DNA of 64,000 bases from Nymphaea colorata (lineage: Eukaryota > Streptophyta > Magnoliopsida > Nymphaeales > Nymphaeaceae): NCBI RefSeq assembly GCF_008831285.2, contig NC_045144.1, positions 24,939,716-25,003,715 of the forward strand. The letters run 5' to 3'. The position numbers and the translations under genes are program-made. The number at the start of each line of letters is the position of its first letter. Position 1 is the stretch's first letter. This document shows, piece by piece, positions 24,141-35,117 of the stretch. The notes under the pieces were generated by a model. It saw only the letters and a program-made list of their open reading frames with translations, did no database searches and was not told the origin of the DNA.

Positions 24141-25850
24141 ATATTGGATCTATTATGAGGACCGTTTGATGAATGAAACTCGAGTAAAGGAGAAGTTCCC
24201 TCATTCCTGGTTATAGGGATGTCAACGGATCAGATGTAAATTGGATATCCTTTTTTTCGGATATTCACATATTCAGATTTGAAGATATGAATAAAAATAC
24301 TCATATCAGAATCCAAATCCAAAATCTGATTTCAGGATCCGTATCCGCTTTTTCTGATATTCACATATTCGTAGTCGAAGATGAACAAAGGAAAGTCATA
24401 TCCAAATTCACAATCTGAATCTGATTTTTATATTCGTACTTGAATGCAAAGCCGAATTTTGAACCGAATGTGGCCAATTTTCAAAATGTAACAGATGTGA
24501 ATATAGAACATTTATTTAAAACTAAATCCTTTAAATCTGAGTATGGTCATGTATATTGAAACTAGAATGTCCTCGGATGTCATTTCCTAAATCCGAACCA
24601 GTGGTTCCCTGAGTAAAACGTGGAAAAAAAAAACGTCAGTTTGAAAATCAATGAGAATACTTGAAAATTATCTGTTAAAAAATAAAAACAGCATTGATTT
24701 TAAAAATATTATCAAAATATTCAAAGCAGTAAGTAGTTAAAACAAACATTTTTACTGTTCTACAATCGGCCGTCAAACTGGTTCGGCTGAAGCCAATTCA
24801 GGCGCTGATTCTGAACACTGTACCGCTTAGTGTATAAATATACGTAGTGACTTCCCCAAGATACATGTTTTCAAGGCAAGGTGAGTTTTATAAGGAACCA
24901 AAATTTTCCCAGTAGAAGATATGGCGTCTGTGAGCATATATGGTCATGAACAACGTATGTTCTGCGTGCACAATCCCGAGGAGAAAATTTTCAAGCATTC
25001 TTTTATTGAAAAATAATTATTGAAACAGGTCAAGTGACTACTTATAAAGACAAATGAATAGGTATAGGATTTTTTCATCACTATTCATCACTAAAGCATT
25101 CTCCTTCCAACATAGGATTTTTTCTGTCTATTTTTTTTATATTATTGTATGCAAGTAACATAATAATATATTCACCTTATTTGAGATTTAGTTCTTTTGA
25201 TGCAGGTTAGATATAGTTTCTGCCGATTTGTCTTGCGTGTCCTCTTATGTAGAGTGAAACAATCACGATCTTGTGATCCACTTTTATAAAAATCTAAGAA
25301 TAGAATAAGAAACAAAGAAAATATCTTCTAATATATAGTTCAGAAATTGTGGATAACCAAGCTTTTGGATCTTCTTAAATTCATAAACATTTTATAAGGT
25401 CTTTTATGTCGATTCCATAGAGACAACCTAAAGATCATGACATCTGTGAGGCCAAGCAATTAGCACGTTAATGGCTTAGGGTTGGAAATGACTAAAATAA
25501 CCTTGTTAGGCATATGGCTTTGACCACCGAAAGAGAAACAATGATTAATAAAATTGAAAATAAGGGTGGGCAATGGGCTGGGAACTGAAAAGGTAATTGG
25601 GTACCCGGTTCTAATGGGCCAGGCTTGGGCTGTGGCTATTGGACACTTGACCAGCCTAATTAAAAAATTCACCATACTGGGTTGACCCGAATTGGGTTTA
25701 GGAGGCCGACCTGGCCGGATACATATATACATATATACTATTGTAACTTCTCGCCCGGCCTTTCTGTCTTCTTCCTTTCTCAGTGGCTTCATCCTGTGGC
25801 AGAGCGCCAGAAAATTTATTAGGTGGCCTTTCTATTCCGAGACTTTTTTC
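24141..25850. other. No gene; GATATTCACATATTC repeat and X8A upstream sequence
   Basis: From about 24215 to 24600 words such as GATATTCACATATTC and CCAAATCCAAAATC recur in both orientations, typical of a decayed dispersed repeat. The stretch 23824-24746 has no counterpart in module 2. From about 24747 the sequence again matches 44361 onward and leads into the X8A promoter. A TGGGCCAGGCTTGGGC-type patch (about 25565-25720) recurs before X8B. Confidence 0.5.
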
Positions 25851-25853
25851 CTC

Positions 25854-25860
25854 TATAAAT
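25854..25860 (+). promoter_or_regulatory. TATA box of X8A
   Basis: CTCTATAAAT lies about 85 bp before the X8A start codon, in the same context as the TATA box of X8B. Confidence 0.65.
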
Positions 25861-25941
25861 GGAGAGACGCTACCGCCCACTCTTACTTGCAACAGCACCA
25901 TAGACCACCTGATCATCAATCTTTCCTCTTCTCCTCCTGTG

Positions 25942-27046
25942 ATGGAATCTAGAGTGACCATGAATTCCTTGGTTCTTCTTCTCCTGATGCTACTCTTCAG
26001 TCATGGTACTGAGATCTCCTATTATTTTTTGTTATCTCACATTATTTGTTCCCCTTGTTTCTACTGTCCTAATCTCGAGTCCTGCCTATAGTTTTATGTG
26101 AATATATTTTTCTTTCTTGTTCGCTTCAATCTTCACAAATAACTTCTCATTTTGTTTTCGTGTTCTGACATTTTTTCAGGATCATTCGTGATGGTGGTAA
26201 ACGGGCAGGTACTTTTCTACAATCTCAAATAAATGAATGCTGAGATTTTTCTTCCTTACCGTTGCTTCTTTCAACAGAATTACTTGATTACAATGCTACA
26301 TGTATATTAGTTCTTCTACCCTTAAATTGGCATTTCTATTTTTTCTGCTCTATTTTTTCTTGAAATTACAAATTCCATAGGCTGGTTTCTTTTTCCAATA
26401 GATCAATACTACTTTATGTATATACCTTCCAATTTAACGTTTCGACTTGTTATTGAAAGAAATGATTGGTGCCCAAAAGTGTTTGAGATTCATGATTAAG
26501 TGAACTGGCTTAAAACTTCTAAGTGTCCATCTGTACCATACTCAATTGGATTCTGACCTGATCATCTCTAATGTATTTTGCTGTTACGGATTTGATCCAT
26601 CTCTTGCACTCAGATCATTTGGTAAATAAGGTTTATAACTAATTAAGGGGAGTGTTTGATGAGCAGAATAGTTTTCGTCATGAAGAAACTCGCTATTCAT
26701 ATTGCCGGTTAGTTTAAACGGAAAAAGAAAATGCGTCCAAAGCCACTTAAAGATAATACACTTGAAAAGGAAAAATATAACACAGCTTGGTTGTGAACAC
26801 AACCACACCTGGTGCATAGCGAGGCCTTCTACTGAAGAACCTATGCTTCAGAACAACATTGATTTCGCGTGCTCCAATGGCGTCAACTGCAGCGTGCTGG
26901 CTTCAGGGCAGGCCTGCTCTCTCCCAAACACCAAAATCAACCATGCCTCTGTTGTCATGAACCTCTACTAGAGTGCCAATGGTAGGCAACCCTACACTTG
27001 TAGCTTTGCCAATTATGGCCTCGTCACCACTGTCCACCCAAGTAAG

Positions 27047-27089
<43 letters not shown>

Positions 27090-27923
27090 AAGTGAGCAGA
27101 CCAACTTGAAATGTCAGGCATGTTAGCATTTGAAGTACCAAATATTTTTGCAATAAGTGAATTCCATGTAATTATTGGGCTAGTGTATTGTAGGCCCATG
27201 TTTTCAGGTTGTCGGTGTAAGGATCATTTGGTGAGCCGGCATATGTGAATGAAGAATTTTAGACATTATGGCTATCTTAATGTAAATATCCGATTAAGTG
27301 ATTGCGTTTTGGGATATCACGTCATTTAATATGGTATGGGGTATTTTATAATATATAGATACCTGCATGCAATTATGAATTCTTTGATGGGTTGAATCTG
27401 TAATTGCTCATAATATAAAAGGGTAGTGGTCCTTGGGGTCGTGCAAGGGGTTAAAACATCGCTTTCTAGGGTTGTCTCTTCTTCATCTGAGAAAAACCAC
27501 ACGTGCTCCGCACAGGCCCTGGAAGATCCCACTACGATTTACCCACCAATTGTTCAGATGGATTCAGATACGATTCCGCTACAGTTAAAGTATTGACTCA
27601 ATGATTTATCATGAATAAGATCCTGTTTTAGGACATATTCTCTGTTTGTGTATGCGTGAGGAAATCTCCCCAACAGTAGAAATTTACTTTAAGCTCCTAA
27701 TTGACAACTTTTCCATTGAAAGAACACTTCTTATTAGGAAAATCATAAAATTTTATTTCTTTTTTTTTTTTGAATTATAAACAAAAGGTAGGCCTGCAAT
27801 GGAAATCTCCCTATTCCTTAGGTGGGAGTGAATTAGAAAACCCTTTCCCAGTAGGAGAAATTATCACGAAGAAGCTAATGCAGTTCATGTTTTGTAGGCT
27901 ATGCCAGTTGTGTCTATCAGTAA
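25942..27923 (+). pseudogene. X8A: X8/CBM43 domain protein, four exons, nonsense mutation
   Basis: Exons by splice signals and comparison with X8B: 25942-26005, 26180-26208, 26786-27041 and 27898-27923. Exon 1 encodes a signal peptide (MESRVTMNSLVLLLLMLLFS). Exon 2 adds GSFVMVVNGQ. Exon 3 carries the X8 domain with HTWCIARPS, FACSNGVNCSVL, GQACSLP and NHASVVMNLY. A TAG at 26969-26971 replaces the second Tyr of NLYY, which X8B keeps (residue 93), so the product would lose the last two cysteines. Exon 4 encodes SYASCVYQ and a stop. The protein would be an extracellular callose-binding protein without a GPI tail. Intron 3 is about 480 bp longer than in X8B. It is probably a pseudogene unless the TAG is a sequencing error. 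Confidence 0.8.
27050..27088. repeat. (CT)n microsatellite in X8A intron 3
   Basis: A CT tract directly after the exon 3 donor site. X8B has CT followed by TA at the same place. Confidence 0.95.
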
Positions 27924-28399
27924 ATATGCTACAGCAGGAGAGAATGAAGTAGAATCCTCCATCAATAAGGGTTTCATTGTAGTGATGGAGCAGCCGCTGC
28001 TGCTATCGGTCCCTCTATTTTTTAGAATTTTGGTTTAGGTCGACATGTGATAGCTTATGATTGGTCAGAGTAACACAAAATGCAGAGAAATAATTTTTTT
28101 ATTGCTTCTACTTGATGCAGATATTTGAGCAACATTTTTTCTTGCTTTTTTACCGTTGATGTATCAGCATTTCCTTTAATGAAAAATTGCCAGGCAAAGC
28201 TTAACCTTACTGATATCAGTAACTGTTCAAGAAACTAAACACCATAAAGAATTTAGAAAAAAAAGTAAGAAGACAAAAAGTAAGGTCGTTCATCCCTGTA
28301 GAATATTCCACTCTAGAGGATGACTTCTCAATTCTACATATCAACACTGGAACAACACTAGAAATGAAATGATTCAGATAAACCATTCAAGCCAGATCC

Positions 28400-28740
28400 T
28401 CAAGCAAAATCCTTCTTCATGTCTCTCCTCTCCACCACAATGAACAGTTCTACAAATTTTTTCCACTTCTCATTTGTTAGAGGTCCAGGATACTGTCAGG
28501 TCCTTGGGATGAAAATATCCCTACCAACTTTTTAAAACCCACCATACCTAGGAAGATAAAATCAGAAGATTCTTTATATAAAGTCCTCTGCATTAATCTG
28601 CAAACTCATCATACTTGACAGGTACATGACAAGCATTTTCAGACCCATTTTTGCAGAATTCAATTTGATGAGTTCTGTTTGGTGCAACAGATCCTTGCTT
28701 TTCCACAATTCTCTTGAACAGATTTTTCTGGAGAAGATGC
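28400..28740 (-). pseudogene. Unidentified intronless coding remnant, copy 1
   Basis: On the minus strand one frame reads KNLFKRIVEKQGSVAPNR, then THQIEFCKNGSENACHVP and VKYDEFAD. After a stop or one-base slip it continues as NAEDFIKN, and further on as YGGF, VGRDIFIP, YPGPLTNEKWKKFVELFI and VERRDMKKDFA with a final stop. The pieces lie in collinear order with scattered stops, as in a decayed retrocopy or an old gene end. Two more copies follow X8B (48881-49185 and 49947-50290). I do not recognise the family. Confidence 0.5.
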
Positions 28741-29640
28741 TATTGAATTTGAAGTATCTATCCTTACAAATTAATGTTCATAGAGAACCAGAGCATGTTA
28801 ATTGCTCAAGGAGAAAGCACCAACAATCATGGTTAAGGGATTGTTTGTCAGCGGAAACACTTTGTGAGTTTTTCATGAATCTGCCTAAAAGTTTGTGGCA
28901 TATTCATTACACATAACTATTGTTCCGTGAACCTGCTCTAATATTTCGGGTGAAGAATATGTTCACAAAAATGTAAGATTGCTAACTCATGACGGTTGAC
29001 GACGGTTCCGAGCATTTATTTATAACAAAATAAGGGCATTTTATTTTTTTATGAAAAAGAAAATGTTTGGATCACCTAGTAAAGTGGGTAGGCTCACCAA
29101 TTAAGTAATATTGTCCATCAAAAGTTACTTGGTTGTTGTTATATATATATAAATATATATATATTAAAATAAACCCATGGCTGTAGGTTTTTCTTTATAT
29201 TTTGTGATTTTAAAAACTGTTGTAAATAGTGCATTCAGGATGACAGTTCATTGGTCATAACTCTTTACAGATGAAATCCATCATTTGTGATAGTTTTTAT
29301 CATTGCAAAATATAAAAAAATCATCTAGTATATATATATATATATATATATATAACTTATTTCTTTTTGTCAGATTTTGTGAAGAATAGGTAGTAAATTC
29401 AAATTCAGTTTGCGGTTAACTGAATTCAAATATGATTACCATTCAGGTGCACTTAACCAAATTTTAATCCAAGTGTGTAGAAATGTACAACGAGCTCAGA
29501 TTAAGTCACATATTCCTTGCTCAAGGTTGGGTCGAGCATTACGAGATGTACTCAGCTTGACTCGGTAAAGCTCATGTCACTTGATTCATATTTTGTATGC
29601 ACAAACAATCTTCTGTATGATCCACACATGTTATAAATTT
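28741..29640. other. No gene; AT-rich spacer
   Basis: AT-rich sequence with TA tracts near 29140-29165 and 29329-29354. Parts recur at about 50290-51030 in module 2. No coding frame is supported. Confidence 0.5.
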
Positions 29641-30252
29641 TGTAATAACAGGCTATCAATTACATAAATTAGCTATTGAAGACGCCATGAACAACAACAC
29701 TGTAGACACTGAGGCAAGAACATTGGGCATAACGAGCATAAGCCAAACTCCAACTGTAGATACACATTACAAATTACAATGAGAGGGGGACAAAATGATT
29801 GTGAAGAGAAGTCACAAAGAAATAAGAATGCAAAGAATGCAAAACAAAATACAAGCAAACAAACAAACAAAAGGAGGCAAAACTAGAGTGGGGAAACTAG
29901 TCGCTAGCTGGCCACAGGGATCGACAAATGCGGATGGGGAGAGACCATAACCAAGATACTCTAAGGAAAGTACAATGAAGAATGGCAGGCATCTTAAACG
30001 AAGGTCATACAGTGTAACATAAATTAAGTATGCAAGTTGAACTGAAAAAGAGAGAGAGAGGTGGCACAATGTAGCACCAAATTTTAATGCCAATAACATT
30101 CTAGGGGAAGACGAGCAGTCTTGTTGTTTTGAGTTTGTAGTTAATAAATGAATAAACGGTTTTTGATGCTTATTTGGAACAAGGAATCGATATTTCTGGA
30201 TCAAGAAGTTGGTTCTTGCAGCAGTGCTTCGTAAACATCACCGCAGCAAGCA

Positions 30253-30723
30253 CTAAGCGTAGCCACACATGCCATATAGGCAGTAGGACCCCTTACGGCA
30301 CTTGTTCCCGCATCTCCCGCAGTTCTTTCTGTCGAACGCCAGATTCACGCACCTCCCCTTGCAGCAGGTCTTCGTGAACCTGCACCTCCTCCCACATTTG
30401 CCGCAGTTGAGGCGATCGGTCTTCCGATCCACGCACTTCTTGTGGCAGCAGTCAGGGCCAGGGCTTCCCTTCAGTTTGCAGATCTTCCGTTTTTTGTCGC
30501 ACCTTTGCGGCTTCCAGGATCTGGCCAGGTACCGGCGCAGTCCGAGCGACGGCAGGTCGCCAGAGTAAGGCTCCTCCTCGGCGGTGGGGTCCGCAATGCC
30601 GCCAACTACACCTTCCTCCGGTTCCTCGTGTTCTTCGGTTGCGGCTGGGAGTGTCGTGGATGCGACCAGAAAAATGAGAGCCCCGATGACTGCTGCTGTT
30701 AGGAGTAACCGTGGTGCGGCCAT
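30253..30723 (-). CDS. S2: STIG1-like secreted protein, type I
   Basis: An intronless ORF of 156 residues. A hydrophobic signal peptide (MAAPRLLLTAAVIGALIF...) is followed by an acidic propeptide rich in Glu and Pro, then YSGDLPSLGLRRYLARSW, and a C-terminal domain with 16 cysteines: two single Cys, DCC and KKC, NCGKCGRRC, TCCKGRC, NCGRCGNKC, and the end YCLYGMCGYA. This is the STIG1 (PF04885) pattern at the usual length. Family members are apoplastic; tomato STIG1 promotes pollen-tube growth and Arabidopsis GRI acts in oxidative cell-death signalling. It differs from S5 at only four residues, all before the Cys-rich domain. The start was chosen because it is shared by all type I copies and lies about 105 bp below the TATA box. 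Confidence 0.93.
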   Translation of the reverse strand: MAAPRLLLTAAVIGALIFLVASTTLPAATEEHEEPEEGVVGGIADPTAEEEPYSGDLPSLGLRRYLARSWKPQRCDKKRKICKLKGSPGPDCCHKKCVDRKTDRLNCGKCGRRCRFTKTCCKGRCVNLAFDRKNCGRCGNKCRKGSYCLYGMCGYA

Positions 30724-30826
30724 GGTGGTGGCGGCGGTGGCAGCGGAGGCGGATGTGGTGGTGGTCGTACGGCTATTGATGGAAGCAAGAGGTGGATTGA
30801 GAGGGAAAGAAATGAGATGATGTTGG

Positions 30827-30833
30827 TTTTATA
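30827..30833 (-). promoter_or_regulatory. TATA box of S2
   Basis: TATAAAA on the minus strand about 105 bp upstream of the ATG, in sequence shared with S1 and S5. Confidence 0.7.
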
Positions 30834-31950
30834 GAGAATTAGCCAGTACTGCTTGGGCTCTTAGTTGCTGGCATGACTGGGCTTGAGTTTGCCAGTAAGG
30901 CTTAGCTCATGGCGACTTGGTCTATGCAAGATAATTAATGATTGTTATAATGAAATAGACCGAGTCTAAATCGTCATGCGTAATCACACACTGAGTCCAA
31001 CATTCACAATCAATGGAATGTGAAGTCACGTATGATTAGTTGTAAAAACAACGTATTAGTTTCAGTAAGTCATTATATAAAACCTACTTATTCAGCCTTC
31101 ATGTTTACCAAAAGTACTGAATTAATCACAATTAATTCACACAAATTCATTTAAAATATAAATGTAAATAACAACTAAAAAAATATTAGTAACGTGGAAT
31201 GGAATTTAATTAAAAATTTATGTATTAAACCATTGCATTTGCAAGTCGAGTAACGTGTTCTAACATTGTATGTGGGCACTATAACTTGGTGTCCTAAGTG
31301 GTGGAGCTTGGCATCAAGCTTAAGAATGCATCAGTCACCGCTATGATCCTTATTTCTATGCATTGGTTGTTAACTTCACCTATAAAGAACATCTACTGAA
31401 ACAGCCTGTTTAACCATGGGCTTACTACAAGTAATATTGAGAGGAAGGTGGTTACAAGATATATATATAATATATATAAAGAGCGAGAGAGTAATTGGTA
31501 TGTCCCAGAATACAAACCAGACTACTTAAAGACAAGGATTATGGTGCACTTTGTGTGGTCTAACCTGGCAGTTACGATTTCAAGATTGAACGACTCTTAT
31601 AACATTGATATGTTGATGGTGGAGAAATCTCCATGTTTCATAACAACAAACTATAACATGTTTCGTATTAAAATAGTTTTTATATACACATTAGGATGTT
31701 TTTATTTTGTTTAAAATATTTTTAGCAAAACAATTGAATGGTCTGGTTTTATCTCTTACCTAATGCTCTGGGATGGTGTGTGTGTGCCTATATATATATA
31801 TGAGACCGAGAACATTGCGCAGCCATACCTCTATATGTTTGACAAGATATAATTAATAACCTATGTTCTTGTGAGATGTATGTAGGATTTAACGATTATG
31901 CACAACTTTCTTTAGGAAAATTTCACTCATAATCCCAACATTTGGATCAT
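30834..31950. other. 5' flank of S2, no other gene
   Basis: About 600 bp closely match the upstream sequence of S1 and S5 (for example GTGAAGTCACGTATGATTAG). This ends near a short TA tract at 31460. The following sequence matches 21750-22170. No coding frame is conserved. Confidence 0.55.
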
Positions 31951-34230
31951 AATCCAGGCCTTCCGGGCAATACCCAGCTTAACTTTTCGTGGTGACTGTT
32001 CATGAGTTTCAACCTGGCCCCTGCCTCAGACCCTGGTTGGGGCAGACCAGACTCAAGTTTTATTGGGCTCAAGGGTCAAACTTTGACTTAGACCCGCTCA
32101 GCCTATCTACTTCCGAGCTAGTCATAGGACTGACTGTAATTTGTGGGCTCTACAGTCTTTGATGGAACCCCACAACACAATTTTGTACTCATTGAAGGGG
32201 ACGCATAGAGAATATGCTTGGACTGATTGGTGCAATTTCTCCCAATATCTTTTACACTTTCTATCAGGCTCTAATATATATACTCCTTCCACTCACCCAA
32301 CTATTCTCGATCATAGGATATATTCAAATTAGAGTCAATTATAAAAAAAATACTTAATGATCAGCATGTATGAGTGATAAGACTTAGTCAAAAGCATATA
32401 ATGCCCTGATGGTGCAGTTAAATAAGAAAATTGGGATCAAGTCACTACTTGTTTGAATCACCCATCATCACCAAACACATGAGTGGTTTTGCGAGAGTGG
32501 TCGATAGAATGTATTGACAACTAGATGAAAGACTTTCACGGTTGGGGGACTTACGTTTCCTCAATTTTTTCATTAGTACTAGTTGGGTGAGCAGAAGGAG
32601 TATGTTACCAAGAATGCCGAAACTCCTACCCTTCCCTCCATTCCCTATTGCACAGGATTGGCTTGAGATAGGTGTCCTGTTGTGCTTTTCGTAGTGATTA
32701 AAGTGGCGTTCGTGTGACATCCTTCTCTAGCCCAGTTTTGTAAAAACTAGCTTTTGTGAAAACCAATTTTTTTAATGAGTTTTAGAAACTTTGTTTTTAT
32801 GTTTGGGTGACACATCCAAAACTTGATTTTGAAAAGATTATGGGGGATGAGGCTTCTTAGTCACTCTTACAAAACCAGGTTTTCTTCAAACCAGTTTTGA
32901 TGGCACCCAAATACTCCACAAACGTGGTTTTGGAGGGCAAAACTATGTTTTATTTTTCATTCAAAACCCGACTTTCAAGTGTCACCCAAGCATCTCCTCA
33001 AGTTTTTTGGAGGGAGAGTGTGTAGAAAATAAACGATGAATGACAAAAGTTCAAAGCCACTTATGTGGAGAGAAAGTTTGCGTGCAGGTGCGGAACGAGG
33101 ATTTTTTTCAGGGCCAGACCAAACGGTTCAACGAACTTATCCAGTAGGGCCGAACTAAATCCAAAACCAAGAAATACATTACGCAACTAAAAGTTTTGAA
33201 TTTTTTTAATGTAATTTTTTTTTAATTAGCCGGGGTGGGGTCACAGGCTAAGCACCCCCTCCCTCCACATCCATCTAACGTGTTTTCTATAATGAAAACA
33301 ATTCCAACATAATTATTTGGGTGTGAGGTATCAAGTTTGGAGCGCACATCGGACCTATCAAATTATCGTCTCGTGCAGAAACCACACGGATGGTCAATGG
33401 ATCATGGATAACTCACTCGCCAGTGACCTGTTCTGAAGATTGGATCTGCAACAAAAAGAAAAATGAAAAAAGAAAACAGGATGTACCGATGAGTGCCACG
33501 AGGGCGAAACGTCAAGAACATGGGGAATGGGGACGCAAACATGGGCTGCTTGCAGGCCATATACATCACGTGTCCGGTTTTTCCAGGAACACCAGGTCGG
33601 AACGTTCTGTCCTCGCTTATTCTCTCAAACATAGCAGATAAGAACTCCCAACTCCATGGGTATCATTAGTATGCAACAAAAATAGAAGAAGTAAATGTCA
33701 AAAATATATTAAATTTTCTAGAAAATGTGATATTAATAAATAAAATTTACATATGTCAATATAAGATGAAAAAAAAATTATTTGTTTGTCGTCAGTTTAG
33801 CTGGGTAAAAAGTTTGCGCCTCTGAATCCTTTAATTTGGATATTTTTTTGAAATTCTTTATCATGTATACGTATATTGGATATGTGATGAACACTGATAT
33901 TTAGTGAGGAATTTAATTCATTTGGTAATTAATTTTTTTTGAAGCAGGTAAATAATTTTGCTTTAGGTAATTGGCGTTAAGAAATGTTTACAATAAAAAA
34001 AAAAGTTTAGCATTAGCAAATTTTGATGCTTTAACAAATCTTAGATTTCAAAATTTTCCGGTTTTCATTTCCGCCACTGTTTTTCCCAGATTGCCTTTAA
34101 TTTCCTTTAACTTTAATTTCAGGTCATTTCTTCTTACTCCTTGTTTAATTTCTTCGTTATTTCGGGTTATTTTTATGCTTTTTATATCTAATATTCAATT
34201 TACAAAAGTAGACGATAGAAAATTTATTAT
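31951..34230. repeat. Intergenic U unit (copy 3), 3' flank of S3
   Basis: It carries the same landmarks as the other U copies, including CATCGGACCTATCAA and ATGGGCTGCTTGCAGG, and the tail beginning near GGTAATTGGCGTT. The MITE ends are degenerate here (about 32697-33001). An inserted GC-poor repeat lies near 33080-33260. ATT/AAT triplet runs lie at 34227-34262. Confidence 0.7.
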
Positions 34231-34484
34231 TATTATTATATTTAATAATAATAATAATAATTCAGTATATACTATAAGTCACAGGAGTCACAATGTAATT
34301 AATCGTAATTGGTAAGGAAGTACGCATAGTTCGAACTTGTACCAAATGACTGACTATCTTCTCAAGAAGCATACTAAATCTATTTGTTTTGATGCTTATA
34401 TATATATATATATATATATATATCAAGCTCTTAACATGCTAATTATGTGGTTGTCCCCTAAGCATAGCCGCACATGCCATATGG

Positions 34485-34922
34485 TCAATTGGATCCTTGA
34501 CGGCATTTATTTCCGCAACTCCTGCAGTTTTTTCTGTCTGTGGCGAGATTCACACACTTCCTGTTGCAGCATGCCTCGTTGACCTCGCACTTGTTCCCAC
34601 ACTTACCGCAGTTGAGGCCGTCAGTTTTGAGGTCCGCGCACTTCTTCTCGCAACAGCGATCAGGGCCACCCTTTGTTGATGATCCGCAAATATTTGGGTC
34701 CTTATCACATGTCAATTCTTTAGATTTAGAGAGAAACCGGCGAATGGCAAGCACTGGTAGGTGGCCGGAGTCCGGCTTGCCGTTGCCGGCAGCTGAAGCT
34801 TTCTCAGCAAGCAGTTGATTGGGTTCATCTGCCTCATGTGGCTGCAGCGACGGCGCCAATGTTGCGATGATGACGATGATGGCTATGATGGAAAATGTTA
34901 GTAGTAAAGTTGGTTTTGCCAT
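34485..34922 (-). CDS. S3: STIG1-like protein, type II, C-terminally truncated
   Basis: An ORF of 145 residues from the ATG at 34922: a membrane-like signal (KPTLLLTFSIIAIIVIIATL), an acidic linker, the motif GHLPVLAIRRFLSKSKELTC, and the STIG1 domain. Compared with its paralogue S7 a TGC codon has become TGA (34485-34487), so the protein stops after RQGSN. The downstream sequence would still read PYGMCGYA to a stop at 34458. The last two of 16 cysteines are lost, and two conserved glycines are changed to Arg (CCNRKC, NCRSCGNKC). It is probably a pseudogene, or a protein lacking one disulfide. An upstream in-frame ATG exists at 34961, and more lie farther up, but only the 34922 start is shared with S7. 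The farthest open frame starts above the TATA box. Confidence 0.7.
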   Translation of the reverse strand: MAKPTLLLTFSIIAIIVIIATLAPSLQPHEADEPNQLLAEKASAAGNGKPDSGHLPVLAIRRFLSKSKELTCDKDPNICGSSTKGGPDRCCEKKCADLKTDGLNCGKCGNKCEVNEACCNRKCVNLATDRKNCRSCGNKCRQGSN

Positions 34923-35048
34923 GGTTGTAGCGGTGGTGGCGCTGGTGGCAGTTGCAGCCATAGTGGTGGCGGTGATGCTGATAAGAGCTTCCAATATATG
35001 AGGCGAATTAAGGTCGGCAGGGTGGGGAAGGAATGAGAATGGTGTTGG

Positions 35049-35056
35049 TTTATATA
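35049..35056 (-). promoter_or_regulatory. TATA box of S3
   Basis: TATATAAA on the minus strand, about 130 bp before the preferred ATG. The same position and context (AACCAACACC just upstream in plus-strand complement) occur in S7. Confidence 0.6.
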
Positions 35057-35117
35057 TGCAAATGGAGGGATGAAGTGTTAATGGGGATCGCATTGGACTT
35101 ACACTGGACTTGGACAT

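Noticed and set aside
30302-30820. Long plus-strand ORFs over the STIG1-like genes (also at 19662-20128, 40246-40755, 52860-53126, 58996-59529)
   Set aside because: They are mirror frames of the GC-rich minus-strand STIG1 coding sequence, Arg/Ser/Pro-rich without family features.
34923-35117. N-terminal extension of S3 (and of S7, 59451-59645) beginning MSKSSVSPMRS
   Set aside because: The open frame runs upstream across the TATA box, so the first ATG lies outside the likely transcript. The hydrophobic signal peptide begins at the later ATG shared by both genes.
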